This document shows, piece by piece, positions 53,067-62,038 of a stretch of DNA of 64,000 bases. Location: contig CP066701.1 of the NCBI GenBank assembly GCA_016756695.1, positions 1 to 64,000 on the forward strand, read 5' to 3'. Each line of letters starts with the position of its first letter. Within the stretch, counting starts at the first letter, position 1. The stretch comes from Heyndrickxia sporothermodurans (GTDB lineage: Bacteria; Bacillota; Bacilli; Bacillales; Bacillaceae_C). The position numbers and the translations under genes were made by a program. The notes under the pieces were generated by a model, which searched no databases, was not told where the DNA came from, and saw only the letters and a list, made by a program, of their open reading frames with translations.

Positions 53067-54143
53067 ATGGAAGTATTCGCATTAGATATAGGGAACAAAC
53101 AAACAAAAATGATTTCTAGCAAAACGTTAGTAAATGAAAAAAAAGGTAGTAAGGTTTTTCCTTCTATTTTTATGTATCATGAGGATTTAGGGAATCAAGT
53201 AACTATGTTTAAACAAAAAAAATTAATAGAAAAGTATTCATCAAATATTGATCAAGAATTTGAATATGCTTGGGGAAAAGAAATCAACCAAATAAATACA
53301 CCCAAATTTTTAGACACTTTAACTTTCAGCAATCGTTATTCAACTCAAGAGTTTAAATTGCTATCGACTTTTGCATTAGGAGAATTAGCAAGAGATTTTG
53401 AAGAAGCAGAGAAGGGGATCTTAGAATGTATCGTTGTGACTGGTGTTCCTTCGGATGATTATAATGAAGAAACTATAAAGAAGCTTATGAAAGTTCTTCA
53501 AGGCGATCACAATATTAAAATAAATGATAAAAGTTATAATATTAGAGTTAAAGAAGTTCAAGTAATGAATCAACCAATAGGTACTATCTATAATGAAATA
53601 CTAGATGATGAAGGATTTGTTCAAGATGAGAGTTATTTCGAAGATACTGTTACAATTGCAGATTTAGGTGGAGGAACATTTTTAGTTGATACTTTACAAG
53701 GTTTGCAATTAGATAGTAAGAGAAGGGATCAAAAAAACACAGGTTCTTATGATTTGTATGATCGTATATTATCAGCAGCCATCGATTCGGGCATCAAAGG
53801 TTTGAGCCAATATAAAATTGAACAAATTCTAAGAAATGGAAATCAAAAAGAAGGTTATTATTACAAGCCAAATAGAAATGAATCTATTTCGATAACAAAT
53901 ATAGTGAATAAGGCGATTATTAAATACACAAGAGAAATTATTAATACTGTTCAAACCGCAGTTAAAGATGTTGATTCTATTGATAAAATTTTATTCACTG
54001 GTGGCACTTCAAATCTAATTGACCAAATACCAGTGAAAGATACTTTCAAATATGCATATTTTGTTGAGGATTCAGAAATAGCAAACGTAAAAGGGTATTA
54101 TAAATACGGACTAGCTTATAAGGAATCTAATTCTAATAATTAA
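53067..54143 (+). CDS. parM: ParM-like actin-family partition ATPase, 358 residues
   Basis: Actin-fold motifs: phosphate 1 VFALDIGNKQTK at the N terminus, phosphate 2 VTIADLGGGTFLVDT near residue 195, adenosine motif KILFTGGTSNLI near 310. This is the ParM/Alp family that forms filaments pushing plasmid copies apart. GAGAGGGG precedes the ATG. Operon with parR, controlled by the upstream iterons. Confidence 0.88.
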   Translation: MEVFALDIGNKQTKMISSKTLVNEKKGSKVFPSIFMYHEDLGNQVTMFKQKKLIEKYSSNIDQEFEYAWGKEINQINTPKFLDTLTFSNRYSTQEFKLLSTFALGELARDFEEAEKGILECIVVTGVPSDDYNEETIKKLMKVLQGDHNIKINDKSYNIRVKEVQVMNQPIGTIYNEILDDEGFVQDESYFEDTVTIADLGGGTFLVDTLQGLQLDSKRRDQKNTGSYDLYDRILSAAIDSGIKGLSQYKIEQILRNGNQKEGYYYKPNRNESISITNIVNKAIIKYTREIINTVQTAVKDVDSIDKILFTGGTSNLIDQIPVKDTFKYAYFVEDSEIANVKGYYKYGLAYKESNSNN

Positions 54144-54167
54144 AAAATATATAAAAGGTGATCTAAA

Positions 54168-54491
54168 ATGAGTAATCAAAAAAAACGAATCGAAGTACGA
54201 CTAGATAAAAAAATAGATAAAGATGTGATCTATCACCTAGATCATAACGTAGATAATGCAGCAGGATTAATCAAAACATTACTAAGAGATTATGTAAGAT
54301 CTCAAAAGCAAAGATTCATACAAGAAGATGCTTCAAAAATAGATACGGTATCTAAAGAAGAAGAACTAGATAAAGGTTCTTCTTCCTCTTCTATTAAAAA
54401 CGATTTAACAAACACTAAAGAATCTGTAAAAAAACGGATTCCTTTTGGTATGAATGCATATAGCAGCAAAGATTTATTAAAAGAAGAATAA
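54168..54491 (+). CDS. parR: ParR-like centromere-binding protein, 107 residues
   Basis: N-terminal ribbon-helix-helix with KKRIEVRLDKKIDKDVI and LIKTLLRDYVRSQKQR; the C terminus is polar and flexible (SSSSSIKND) as in ParR proteins that contact ParM. 24 bases downstream of parM. Binds the iterons at 52884-53030. Length and order fit a type II partition operon. Confidence 0.78.
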   Translation: MSNQKKRIEVRLDKKIDKDVIYHLDHNVDNAAGLIKTLLRDYVRSQKQRFIQEDASKIDTVSKEEELDKGSSSSSIKNDLTNTKESVKKRIPFGMNAYSSKDLLKEE

Positions 54492-54873
54492 ATTAGGTCT
54501 ACAGCAATAGTGCAATATACCTATTTGAATATTTCGAATATGGACATTTTACGACAAAAATTATACCTTTATTACCATATTTATGATATACTTCGAAAAG
54601 AAAGCAAGTATTTGCATATACTTGCTTCCCCCATTACTTTTTTACTATATTAAACAAAAATAAAAACCCTGTCATCCGTATTAACTGACTAAAAAGGTTT
54701 GGTCGCCTATCAGTTAATACCCCAAAGAACAAGGTTTTAGTCTATAATGTATAAAAGATATATTTTGTTTTAATTTAAAACAATAATAACATACTTTTAT
54801 GCTTTATTTCAATACTAAGACCTCTTATTTTGGCTTGTTATTTTTGGCAGGGAAAATCGGAGGTTTTTTCTTT
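54492..54873. other. Non-coding region with structured elements after parMR
   Basis: A terminator AGCAAGTAT / ATACTTGCT at about 54603-54626 ends the parMR operon. A larger fold follows at 54655-54745: an inner stem GTATTAACTGA / TCAGTTAATAC (about 54678-54721) inside an outer AAAACC / GGTTTT. It may be a small RNA or part of a miniature element. A TATAAT box lies just after it. No open frame is supported. Confidence 0.5.
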
Positions 54874-54948
54874 TGTCTAAGCATGAATTATTTAGTAGTG
54901 ATGGATATTACAATATTTATGAAGAATATGGGTTAAAACATTACCAAT
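54874..54948 (+). pseudogene. 5' fragment of a gene cut by IS1182 copy B
   Basis: TTG start at 54874 with GGAGG at 54860-54864, reading LSKHELFSSDGYYNIYEEYG and on to LKHYQ, where the IS begins. If the right flank of copy A (16355 onward) is joined here, the frame continues through NKKCILEKAKKKVESS to a stop at 16479. That would restore a protein of about 66 residues, though the small size makes this weak evidence. Confidence 0.5.
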
Positions 54949-55128
54949 TGAATGAATTTCATAATTCTTAGCCCTTGTGTATCAAGGGGTTTAAGAGATA
55001 AAAAAAGAAGTACCTCCCCAAATCTTGTATAATGGTAGTTGACCAGTAAGCCCCCATTCAAACAACGCATATAAATGATCAGCACCCCTTAGTACAATAA
55101 TCGTATCAATTAAGGAGGTGCTTTTCCT

Positions 55129-55320
55129 ATGTCACAACAAAAACTAACAATCGTCCCCGTTTCAATACAACCAGAAAAAAATATTATAACATCCACAACT
55201 TCGAAAGATCCTTCAAATAGCTTTTGCACAATCAAAATTGAAGCTGCTGAAATTTCCTTCTTCAACGGCGTAGATGAGCACATCATCCAAACGGTCATGA
55301 GGGAGTTGAAAAATCTATGA
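55129..55320 (+). CDS. tnpA: IS66 protein TnpA, copy B
   Basis: 63 residues, identical to copy A at 12552. Ribosome binding site AAGGAGGTGC; overlaps tnpB by 4 bases. Confidence 0.8.
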   Translation: MSQQKLTIVPVSIQPEKNIITSTTSKDPSNSFCTIKIEAAEISFFNGVDEHIIQTVMRELKNL

Positions 55321-55724
55321 AACATGATTATACCAGTGTAAAAAACATTTATATTATTTGCGGTAAAACAGATATGAGGAAGGGAATTGATGGATTAGCA
55401 ACGCTAATTCAAGATTCTTTCGAACTTGATCCATATGGAGATTCTATTTTCCTTTTCTCTGGTTGGAGTAAAGACCGTTATAAATGTTTATATTTTGATG
55501 GCGATGGTTTCGCCATGCTTTATAAGCGACTAGATGGAGGAAAACTTCAATGGCCAAAAGATGAAAATGAAGTACGTAAACTTTCGCAACAGGAGGTTCG
55601 CTGGTTGTTAGAAGGGTTGTCCATTCAGCAACCAAAAGGCCATTCAAAAATCACAAAAAGGAGTATTCTAAACAAGCTAGAAATGTTGGTTTATAGCCAT
55701 TTTCAACTTCGCTTTCTACGTTAA
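55317..55724 (+). pseudogene. tnpB: IS66 TnpB, copy B, C terminus frameshifted
   Basis: Identical to the copy A protein (except QW instead of QL) until residue 106, then one extra A before GGCC (AAAAGGCC at 55636-55643, AAAGGCC in copy A) shifts the frame and adds an unrelated tail, giving 135 residues. The normal end would be like that of copy A (117 residues). Confidence 0.82.
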
Positions 55725-55773
55725 AAATGTTATAATATAACTAACTTATGGTGAACGAAAAGTGGTGAAATAA

Positions 55774-57366
55774 ATGGTTAATACTTCTTCCAATAACAAG
55801 AATCCATATGGGAAATTAATTCGACTTCTCGAAGAACAATTGGCTCATTCAAATCAACAAAACAAAGACTTATCGAAAAAGCTAGATCAATCAACTAAAC
55901 AGATTGAAGCGCTAACTGAACAAATTCGCCATTTAACAAAACTTTTATATGGATCGAAATCCGAAAAATCGAAATACAACGTACCAGATGGGCAAGGCTC
56001 ATTATTTGATGATGACCCGGCTTTTAGCGAACCTGAGCACACAGAAGAACAAAGCCAACAGACAATCTCTTATACTGTTGTACGAAAAGTTAAATCAAAA
56101 AAACGAAATGATTCCTTGCATGATGGTATTGAAGTAGAAGCTATTCACCATCATCCGAAAAATACAATCTGTGACTGTTGCCAAGGGCAAATGATTGAAA
56201 TTGGTAGTACACTTGTACGTGAAGAAGCAAAATTTATTCCTGCAAAAATGATGAAAGTACAGCACATTGAACATGCGTATGAATGTAAAGACTGCAAAGT
56301 TGATTCATCACAGCCAGCACAAATCAAACGCGGGAAAGCACCACAACCAGCGATTCAGCGTAGCATCGCAAGTCCTAGCGTACTTGCCAAAGTCATCTAT
56401 GATAAATTTGCACAATATTTACCTCTTTACCGTCAGGTAAAGGAATGGAATCGCTATGGACTGAATACCAATGATAAAAACCTATCGAATTGGGTTATCC
56501 GTGTAGCACATGATTGGCTGTTACCTGTATACGAACGAATGAAAGAGTTGATGATGGCAAAATCGGTTTTGCATGTCGATGAAACATACGGACAAATTAT
56601 CAACCGATCCGATGGGAAATCTGGCCAAGCCAATGCGTATAATTGGGTGTTTCGAAGTGTGCCAAGCCAAAGTACTAACAATGACTCTCTTTCAAAGCGC
56701 ATTATCTCGAGCTCGATCTGTCCTTGAAAGTTTTATTGAAGGCTTTTCTGGAACGATTGTGTGTGATGGTTATTCTGCTTATGATAAGTTGGAAGGCGTT
56801 AATTTCGCAAATTGTTGGGCGCATGTTCGTCGTTATTGGCTGAAAGCTGATAGCAAAAATGGTAGAATCGGTGTGAAATATTGTGATGATTTATATCGAC
56901 TAGAAAGGCAATTTAAACGTTTGTCTCCGAGTAAACGAAGAAAAAAACGTCAAAAGTACTCGAAGCCAATCGTGGAGGAATTCCTTCACTGGGTTGAAAC
57001 ATCACCATTTTACGGAAAAATGCGTTAGCAAAAAGCGACTGAATACACATTAAACAGGGCAAATGGACTCAAATTATTCCTGAATGATGGGCGAATTGAA
57101 ATGGATAATAATCCAGCCGAGAACGCCATCCGTCCCAACGTTATAGGAAGAAAAATTGGCTCTTTAGTGTAAGTGAAGCTGGTGCAAAAGCGAATGCCAT
57201 CTGTTTAAGTATTGCTGAAACTGCCAAAAGTAACGGCGTTGATTTCTATGAATATATAAAGAAACTTTTTACGGATTTACCAAATCTCGGCGTCCAACAA
57301 AACCCTGAAATTTTAGATCAATACATGCCCTGGTCAAAAATGATTCAGGCAGAATGTAGCAAATAA
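55774..57366 (+). pseudogene. tnpC: IS66 transposase TnpC, copy B, frameshifted as read
   Basis: Pieces 55774-56727, 56573-57028 and a C-terminal part to 57366. Breaks: AAAGTACT at 56670-56677 (sense GGCCC), a short A run before the codon for N in FYGKNALAKA, AAAAAGCGACTG at 57031-57042 (copy A AAAAGCAGCTG), and an A-run deletion near 57150. Confidence 0.85.
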
Positions 57367-57501
57367 ATGAAATAGCCGTAATTCGATTAAAAAAGTCAGA
57401 ATTTACGGCTATTTACGATGCGTACCGAAAGGTACACTTATTTTTTATAATTCGGGCTTACGTTGACCACAAACCATAAAAAGACTGGAGGAGTACTTCT
57501 T

Positions 57502-58853
57502 ATGACTATTATACGACAACCTAGCCTATTTGGCATACAGGAATTATTTGACATGGAACCTACCCAAAAATATGAAGCCATTATTTCAGCGGTAGATTTG
57601 GATTCGATGTACCATCAAGTGGCGAAAAAATCACGGTTGGGTGCACCGGAAGAACTAAACTATGCAGCCATGATTATCTCCACCTTTGTAAGATACATAG
57701 AGCGCATCCCTACGATGAAGGATCTTATAAAACGTCTTCATGATGATCTAGCTTTTAAGTTAAATTGTGGCTTTTTGGTTTCTGATCATGTGCCTTCAGA
57801 ATCCTCCTATTCACGTCTCATAACGAAATTGGAGGAAAGCGATATCCTTGAGAAAGAACAAGAAAAAGTGGTCCTCCAGGCTATTGCAGAAGGTTTCATC
57901 ACGGATGATACAGTGGCCATTGATGCAACCCATTTTGAAGCACGAGACCAAGCGCAGCCAAAAGAAGAAAAGCCAAAATCTGAACCCCAAAAACGTGGTC
58001 GGAAATCAAAAGATGAGCGTGACGGGTGGCTTAAAGAACAAGCTGAAACGGAAGCCAATTTACCTTTATATGATAGAAAAATTGTGGACCAATTAGATGT
58101 TCCCCTAGCCGAACTACGTGCCGAAGTTCCCCAAGACCCTAAATGGGGCGTGAAAAAGAACTCAGAAGGACAAAATGTTTTTGGTTTGGCTACAAAGGTC
58201 ATTTAGCCGTTGGTACATCAAGCCAATACATTCTACAGGCTCTTTTTTCATCTGGGAGTCTAAATGATGGTAAGGCAGCTATCCCTTTACTGAAAGGAAT
58301 TCAGGAACGCCTTCACCTTCCATTACGTTATCAAACAATGGATGCGGGCTATGACTATGAACCCATATACGAGCAGGTACATCGAATGGGACAACAATCC
58401 GTCATCGCGTATAATAAGCGAAATGAAGGGGAAATCATTGGCTATGATAAACACTTTGCCCCAACTTGTTTCAGAGAGCATTCTTATCGTTATGATAGTT
58501 TTGATCCTAAATATGAAACATTGAAATACACAAGACCAAAGGAATGCAGCGACTGTCCCTTAGCTAATGAAGGTATTTGCCAAAAGGTTTATAAAGTGAA
58601 AATCACTTCAGACCTTCGCAGATATACCGCACCAGCACGCGGGTCACAAGCATGGAAAAACATTTTCAAACGTCGTACTGCCGTAGAACGGGTTAATGCC
58701 TATCTGAAAGAATTCTTTCAACTGAACAATGTTCGCTATCGTACTGGGAAACGTGCAAAAATTCATTTTGACATGGTAACCCTTATTTATAATGCTTCAA
58801 AGTTAGCCGCAGACCGAATTAATGTACAATTAAATCAGCAACAAGTAGCATGA
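57502..58853 (+). pseudogene. IS1182-family transposase, copy B, frameshifted as read
   Basis: Start at 57502 after GGAGGAG. Only one break, the short T run at about 58180 (NVFWFGYKGH), unlike copy A, which has three. From 58143 the C-terminal 220 residues, including RTAVERVNAYLKEFFQLNN, are in one frame. One added T would make it complete, about 451 residues. Confidence 0.87.
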
Positions 58854-58968
58854 TTTCTGTTTTTAAAAATATATTTTAGAAATTCTGTAGGATTCTGTAT
58901 TTTTAAAAAGAGCAATTATGAAATTGACTCATATACTTAACATTTATCATTTGGAGGGTAAAGGTCCC

Positions 58969-59187
58969 ATGATCCAGCATTTTCAATATAAATCACTATA
59001 TAAGAATCAACAGTTACCTGGTTGGTATATTAGCTTTTATCATCAAAAGGAAAAACATGAAGGCGTCTATCATCCAGATGGAAAAATAGAATGGACAAGT
59101 TCATATTCTTTCGATACCGAAACAGAAAAAAATGTAAAAAAACAAATTCACGAGCTGATGCTTTATCATGTTTATGATAATCGTTAA
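58969..59187 (+). CDS. yheE: YheE-like protein, 72 residues
   Basis: The start at 58969 (MIQHFQYKSLYKNQQLPGWY) follows GGAGGGTAAAGG; a longer frame begins in the IS end and is not real. The pattern HFQYKxLxKNxQLPGW and YHPDGKIEW matches the small B. subtilis YheE family of unknown function. First chromosomal gene to the right of the IS nest, which has landed about 33 bases before its start and probably replaced its promoter. Confidence 0.7.
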   Translation: MIQHFQYKSLYKNQQLPGWYISFYHQKEKHEGVYHPDGKIEWTSSYSFDTETEKNVKKQIHELMLYHVYDNR

Positions 59188-59275
59188 TTATTACCAAACA
59201 TACTCCTGCATGTTATGAACCTCAAATTGCCAAACTAAAATAGTGTAAATACGCTATTTTAGGAGGAGACCATAC

Positions 59276-59467
59276 ATGGATAAGAAAAAGGATGCAGAAT
59301 TTCTTCCGGATACACATTATGAAGGCAAAGATAACTTTTACTTAGATGTCGATCGCATGGTGAATGAAGGCATGTCCGGCGGATCCGTCCACATGCGTGC
59401 CGATTCAACCAATATAGAAGAAGAGGTCGATTTCTTTCCAGAAGATCCACCAAAAGAAATTGAATAA
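59276..59467 (+). CDS. YozQ-like (DUF4025) small protein, 63 residues
   Basis: Acidic, with VDRMVNEGMSGGSVHMR, the signature I associate with the YozQ/DUF4025 family of Bacillus. AGGAGGAG precedes the ATG. Function unknown; spore-formers often carry it. A terminator follows. Confidence 0.6.
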   Translation: MDKKKDAEFLPDTHYEGKDNFYLDVDRMVNEGMSGGSVHMRADSTNIEEEVDFFPEDPPKEIE

Positions 59468-59477
59468 TTTCATAATA

Positions 59478-59505
59478 AAGGCTGCCTTTTAGGTGGCCTT
59501 TTTTA
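59478..59505 (+). terminator. Terminator after the YozQ-like gene
   Basis: AAAGGCTGCC / GGTGGCCTTT with a short loop and TTTT. Confidence 0.65.
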
Positions 59506-59678
59506 GGATGTTTTTGAATGAACAATAGACACTTTCACTCACCTTTCACTCACTTTGCGCTTTTAATTTTGTTTAAGAAGAAATCATTTTTAAGAATTTC
59601 TTCCAAAGTAAAAAAATTGATTGAATTCAGCAAGTTTTATAAAATAAATTTAAGTAAAGACAAAAGAAGGAATTGTAT

Positions 59679-60584
59679 ATGCTTAAAAAATTAAAAATAC
59701 GCTATCCAAACGCTGAAATAAAAACGTCTCCTACAAATCTTTCTAATATGATTTGGTTTTTTATTGATGAGGATCAAAAATATTTCGGCATCCCTTTAAA
59801 CGAAATAACACCATCAGAAATAGAACTATTAAAAGCACTATTTCCAACTACTCACAACCGGATAGATTTAAATACGTCCTGCCAATCAAAAAAATGGTTT
59901 GACTATTTATTTAATGATCATCCCGCTTTACCGGATGAAGATGTAAAAAAATCCTTTCGAATCATTCAATTTTCCATTTCACAATCTGAAGAAACTCTAG
60001 ATGTAAAAAGCTGGGAAGAAGCAATAAAGGCACTGTTTCCCCATGAAGTAGCCATTGTGTTTTCTTCTGAAAAGGAAGGAATCATTATTGAAGAAAAAAA
60101 AGCTTACATCCTCTCTCTACAAGAATTGCAAACATCGATCAAAACATTAGAAAGTGATTTCTTTTTTGCTATTCATTTTTACCTAGGCGGCTTTTATTCA
60201 ATATACGATTTAAAATCAATGTTTCAATTAGAGCAATCGTTTTTTCGTTTTGCACATAAAGAAATGACAAGGGAGCGAATTTTTTCGCTTACAAATGTTT
60301 TGCCATTATATTTATTAAAAAATACTCCCAATAAGCTTCGTGCATCTTTTTTTGCCTCAATATTTGAAATTTTTAAAGAGGATAAGGAATTGCGAAGAAC
60401 AATCAAACTGTACATAGAAAATAATTCAAATGCTAGTTTGACCGCAAAACAGTTATTTTTACATCGGAATAGTTTACAATATCGTATCGATAAATTTGTT
60501 GAAAAAACAGGGTTTGATTTAAAATCCTTTCCAAATGTCTTAATCGTTTATCTTGCTTGCATTGACTTTGAATATCTCCAATGA
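59679..60584 (+). CDS. yxkF: YxkF-like PucR-type transcription regulator, 301 residues
   Basis: The start at 59679 (MLKKLKIRYPN) follows GAAGGAATTG. The C-terminal 60 residues have the PucR/CdaR helix-turn-helix (LTAKQLFLHRNSLQYRID), preceded by a sensor-like region. Upstream of msmX as in B. subtilis, where the corresponding gene is yxkF. Probably regulates msmX or related sugar genes; the effector is unknown. Confidence 0.72.
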   Translation: MLKKLKIRYPNAEIKTSPTNLSNMIWFFIDEDQKYFGIPLNEITPSEIELLKALFPTTHNRIDLNTSCQSKKWFDYLFNDHPALPDEDVKKSFRIIQFSISQSEETLDVKSWEEAIKALFPHEVAIVFSSEKEGIIIEEKKAYILSLQELQTSIKTLESDFFFAIHFYLGGFYSIYDLKSMFQLEQSFFRFAHKEMTRERIFSLTNVLPLYLLKNTPNKLRASFFASIFEIFKEDKELRRTIKLYIENNSNASLTAKQLFLHRNSLQYRIDKFVEKTGFDLKSFPNVLIVYLACIDFEYLQ

Positions 60585-60695
60585 ACGATTACAGGTTGCA
60601 CAATATTCTGGCCTCCTTTTTTGTGCAGGCTGACCATACCTATTTGTAAGGGCTTTCTTTATTATTGGTAGTAAGAAATAGAGGAGGTTCTATTA

Positions 60696-61796
60696 ATGGC
60701 TGAAATTAAATTAGAACATGTTTATAAAATTTACGATAATAAAGTAACCGCTGTAACTGATTTCAATCTTCATATCCAGGATAAAGAATTTATCGTCTTT
60801 GTTGGTCCTTCCGGTTGCGGTAAATCAACTACTCTTCGAATGATTGCAGGCTTAGAGGAAATATCAAAAGGTGATTTTTATATTGATGGCAAGCGTGTGA
60901 ATGATGTTCCACCGAAAGACCGCGATATTGCCATGGTATTCCAAAACTACGCATTATACCCACATATGACTGTCTATGATAATATGGCGTTTGGCCTTAA
61001 GCTAAGAAAGGTTCCAAAACCTGAAATCGATAAACGTGTCAAAGAAGCTGCGAAAATTCTTGGACTTGAAGAGTATTTAAAGCGCAAACCGAAAGCATTA
61101 TCCGGTGGACAAAGACAACGTGTTGCACTTGGACGAGCAATTGTCAGGGATCCGAAAGTTTTCTTAATGGATGAACCACTTTCCAATCTCGATGCAAAGC
61201 TTCGTGTTCAAATGCGAGCGGAAATCGCTAAGCTGCATCAACGCTTACAGCCAACGACGATTTATGTAACTCATGACCAAACAGAGGCAATGACAATGGC
61301 GACAAGAATTGTCGTTATGAAAGATGGAGTCATTCAACAAGTTGGTACACCAAAAGAAGTGTATGATCATCCAAAAAATGTATTTGTTGCAGGATTTATT
61401 GGCTCACCAGCAATGAACTTCTTTAATGGTAAAATTGAAGATGGGCATTTTACAATAAACGAAACATTAAAATTCGCAATACCTGATGGAAAAATGAAGG
61501 TGTTACGTGAACAAAACCTTGTTGGGAAAAATATTATTTTCGGTATACGTCCGGAAGATATCCATGACGAACCATTATTTATCAACTCATCACCTGGTAC
61601 TAAATTTACGACAACGATTGATGTTTCTGAATTAACCGGTGCAGAAACGATGTTATACTCTCAACTCGGTGGACAAGAATTTATTTCTCGTGTTGATTCG
61701 CGATCTGACATTAAACCTGGCGACAAACTTGACTTTGCCTTCGATATGAATAAAGGGCATTTCTTTAACCCAGATACAGAGGAAAGAATTGGATAG
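60696..61796 (+). CDS. msmX: Sugar ABC transporter ATP-binding protein MsmX/UgpC, 366 residues
   Basis: Full ABC ATPase: Walker A GPSGCGKSTT, Q-loop FQNYALYPHM, signature LSGGQRQRVALGRA, Walker B VFLMDEPLSNLDA, and H-loop YVTHDQTEAM. The C-terminal TOBE/OB region marks the MalK/UgpC/MsmX group, a multipurpose energiser of several disaccharide and oligosaccharide importers. GAGGAGGTTC precedes the ATG. Terminated at 61828. Confidence 0.95.
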   Translation: MAEIKLEHVYKIYDNKVTAVTDFNLHIQDKEFIVFVGPSGCGKSTTLRMIAGLEEISKGDFYIDGKRVNDVPPKDRDIAMVFQNYALYPHMTVYDNMAFGLKLRKVPKPEIDKRVKEAAKILGLEEYLKRKPKALSGGQRQRVALGRAIVRDPKVFLMDEPLSNLDAKLRVQMRAEIAKLHQRLQPTTIYVTHDQTEAMTMATRIVVMKDGVIQQVGTPKEVYDHPKNVFVAGFIGSPAMNFFNGKIEDGHFTINETLKFAIPDGKMKVLREQNLVGKNIIFGIRPEDIHDEPLFINSSPGTKFTTTIDVSELTGAETMLYSQLGGQEFISRVDSRSDIKPGDKLDFAFDMNKGHFFNPDTEERIG

Positions 61797-61827
61797 AGTT
61801 CTAGTCTGCTAAAATTTGTTTTAGAAG

Positions 61828-61858
61828 GCAATCGGGTTTCCGATTGCTTTTTATTATG
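61828..61858 (+). terminator. Terminator of msmX
   Basis: GCAATCGG / CCGATTGC stem with loop GTTT and a T run. Confidence 0.8.
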
Positions 61859-61888
61859 CTTTGTTAAAGTTCAGTTTTGATATCATAA

Positions 61889-62025
61889 TGTTGATTGGAG
61901 CGGAAGGTGCGAGACTCCTGCGGGATTAGCTGGACAGATGAGACCCTGCAGGGAGCGAAGCGATGAGGAGGCTCATCGCAGAACCGCGAAAAAGCGAGTA
62001 CCTGCAGCGGAAATCAACATTCTAG
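61889..62025. repeat. Dispersed Bacillus-type extragenic repeat
   Basis: GC-rich block bounded by the inverted pair ATGTTGATT and AATCAACAT, with internal GGAGCGAAGCGATGAGGAGG and CCTGCAGCGGAAATC. I recognise this as a palindromic repeat scattered through Bacillus chromosomes between genes. Its base composition is unlike the AT-rich neighbours. No coding role. Confidence 0.65.
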
Positions 62026-62038
62026 TTAAACATAGCTT

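Larger units (their letters stand above)
55046..57461 (+). mobile_element. IS66-family element nested in IS1182, copy B
   Basis: Same ends and the same 8-base duplication GTTGACCA (55038-55045 and 57462-57469) as copy A. 2416 bases. tnpA intact; tnpB and tnpC frameshifted as read. Confidence 0.95.
54949..58935 (+). mobile_element. IS1182-family element carrying a nested IS66, copy B
   Basis: Same nest as at 12372-16357, with the same ends and one base longer. The left flank is a truncated gene; the right flank is the leader of a chromosomal yheE-like gene. Direct orientation relative to copy A, 38.6 kb apart. Differences between copies A and B number about ten, mostly at GGCC and GCAGC sites. 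Confidence 0.85.

Noticed and set aside
61889-62025. Considered as a structured RNA gene
   Set aside because: It matches the dispersed extragenic palindromic repeat of Bacillus chromosomes as I know it, and has no promoter or terminator of its own.
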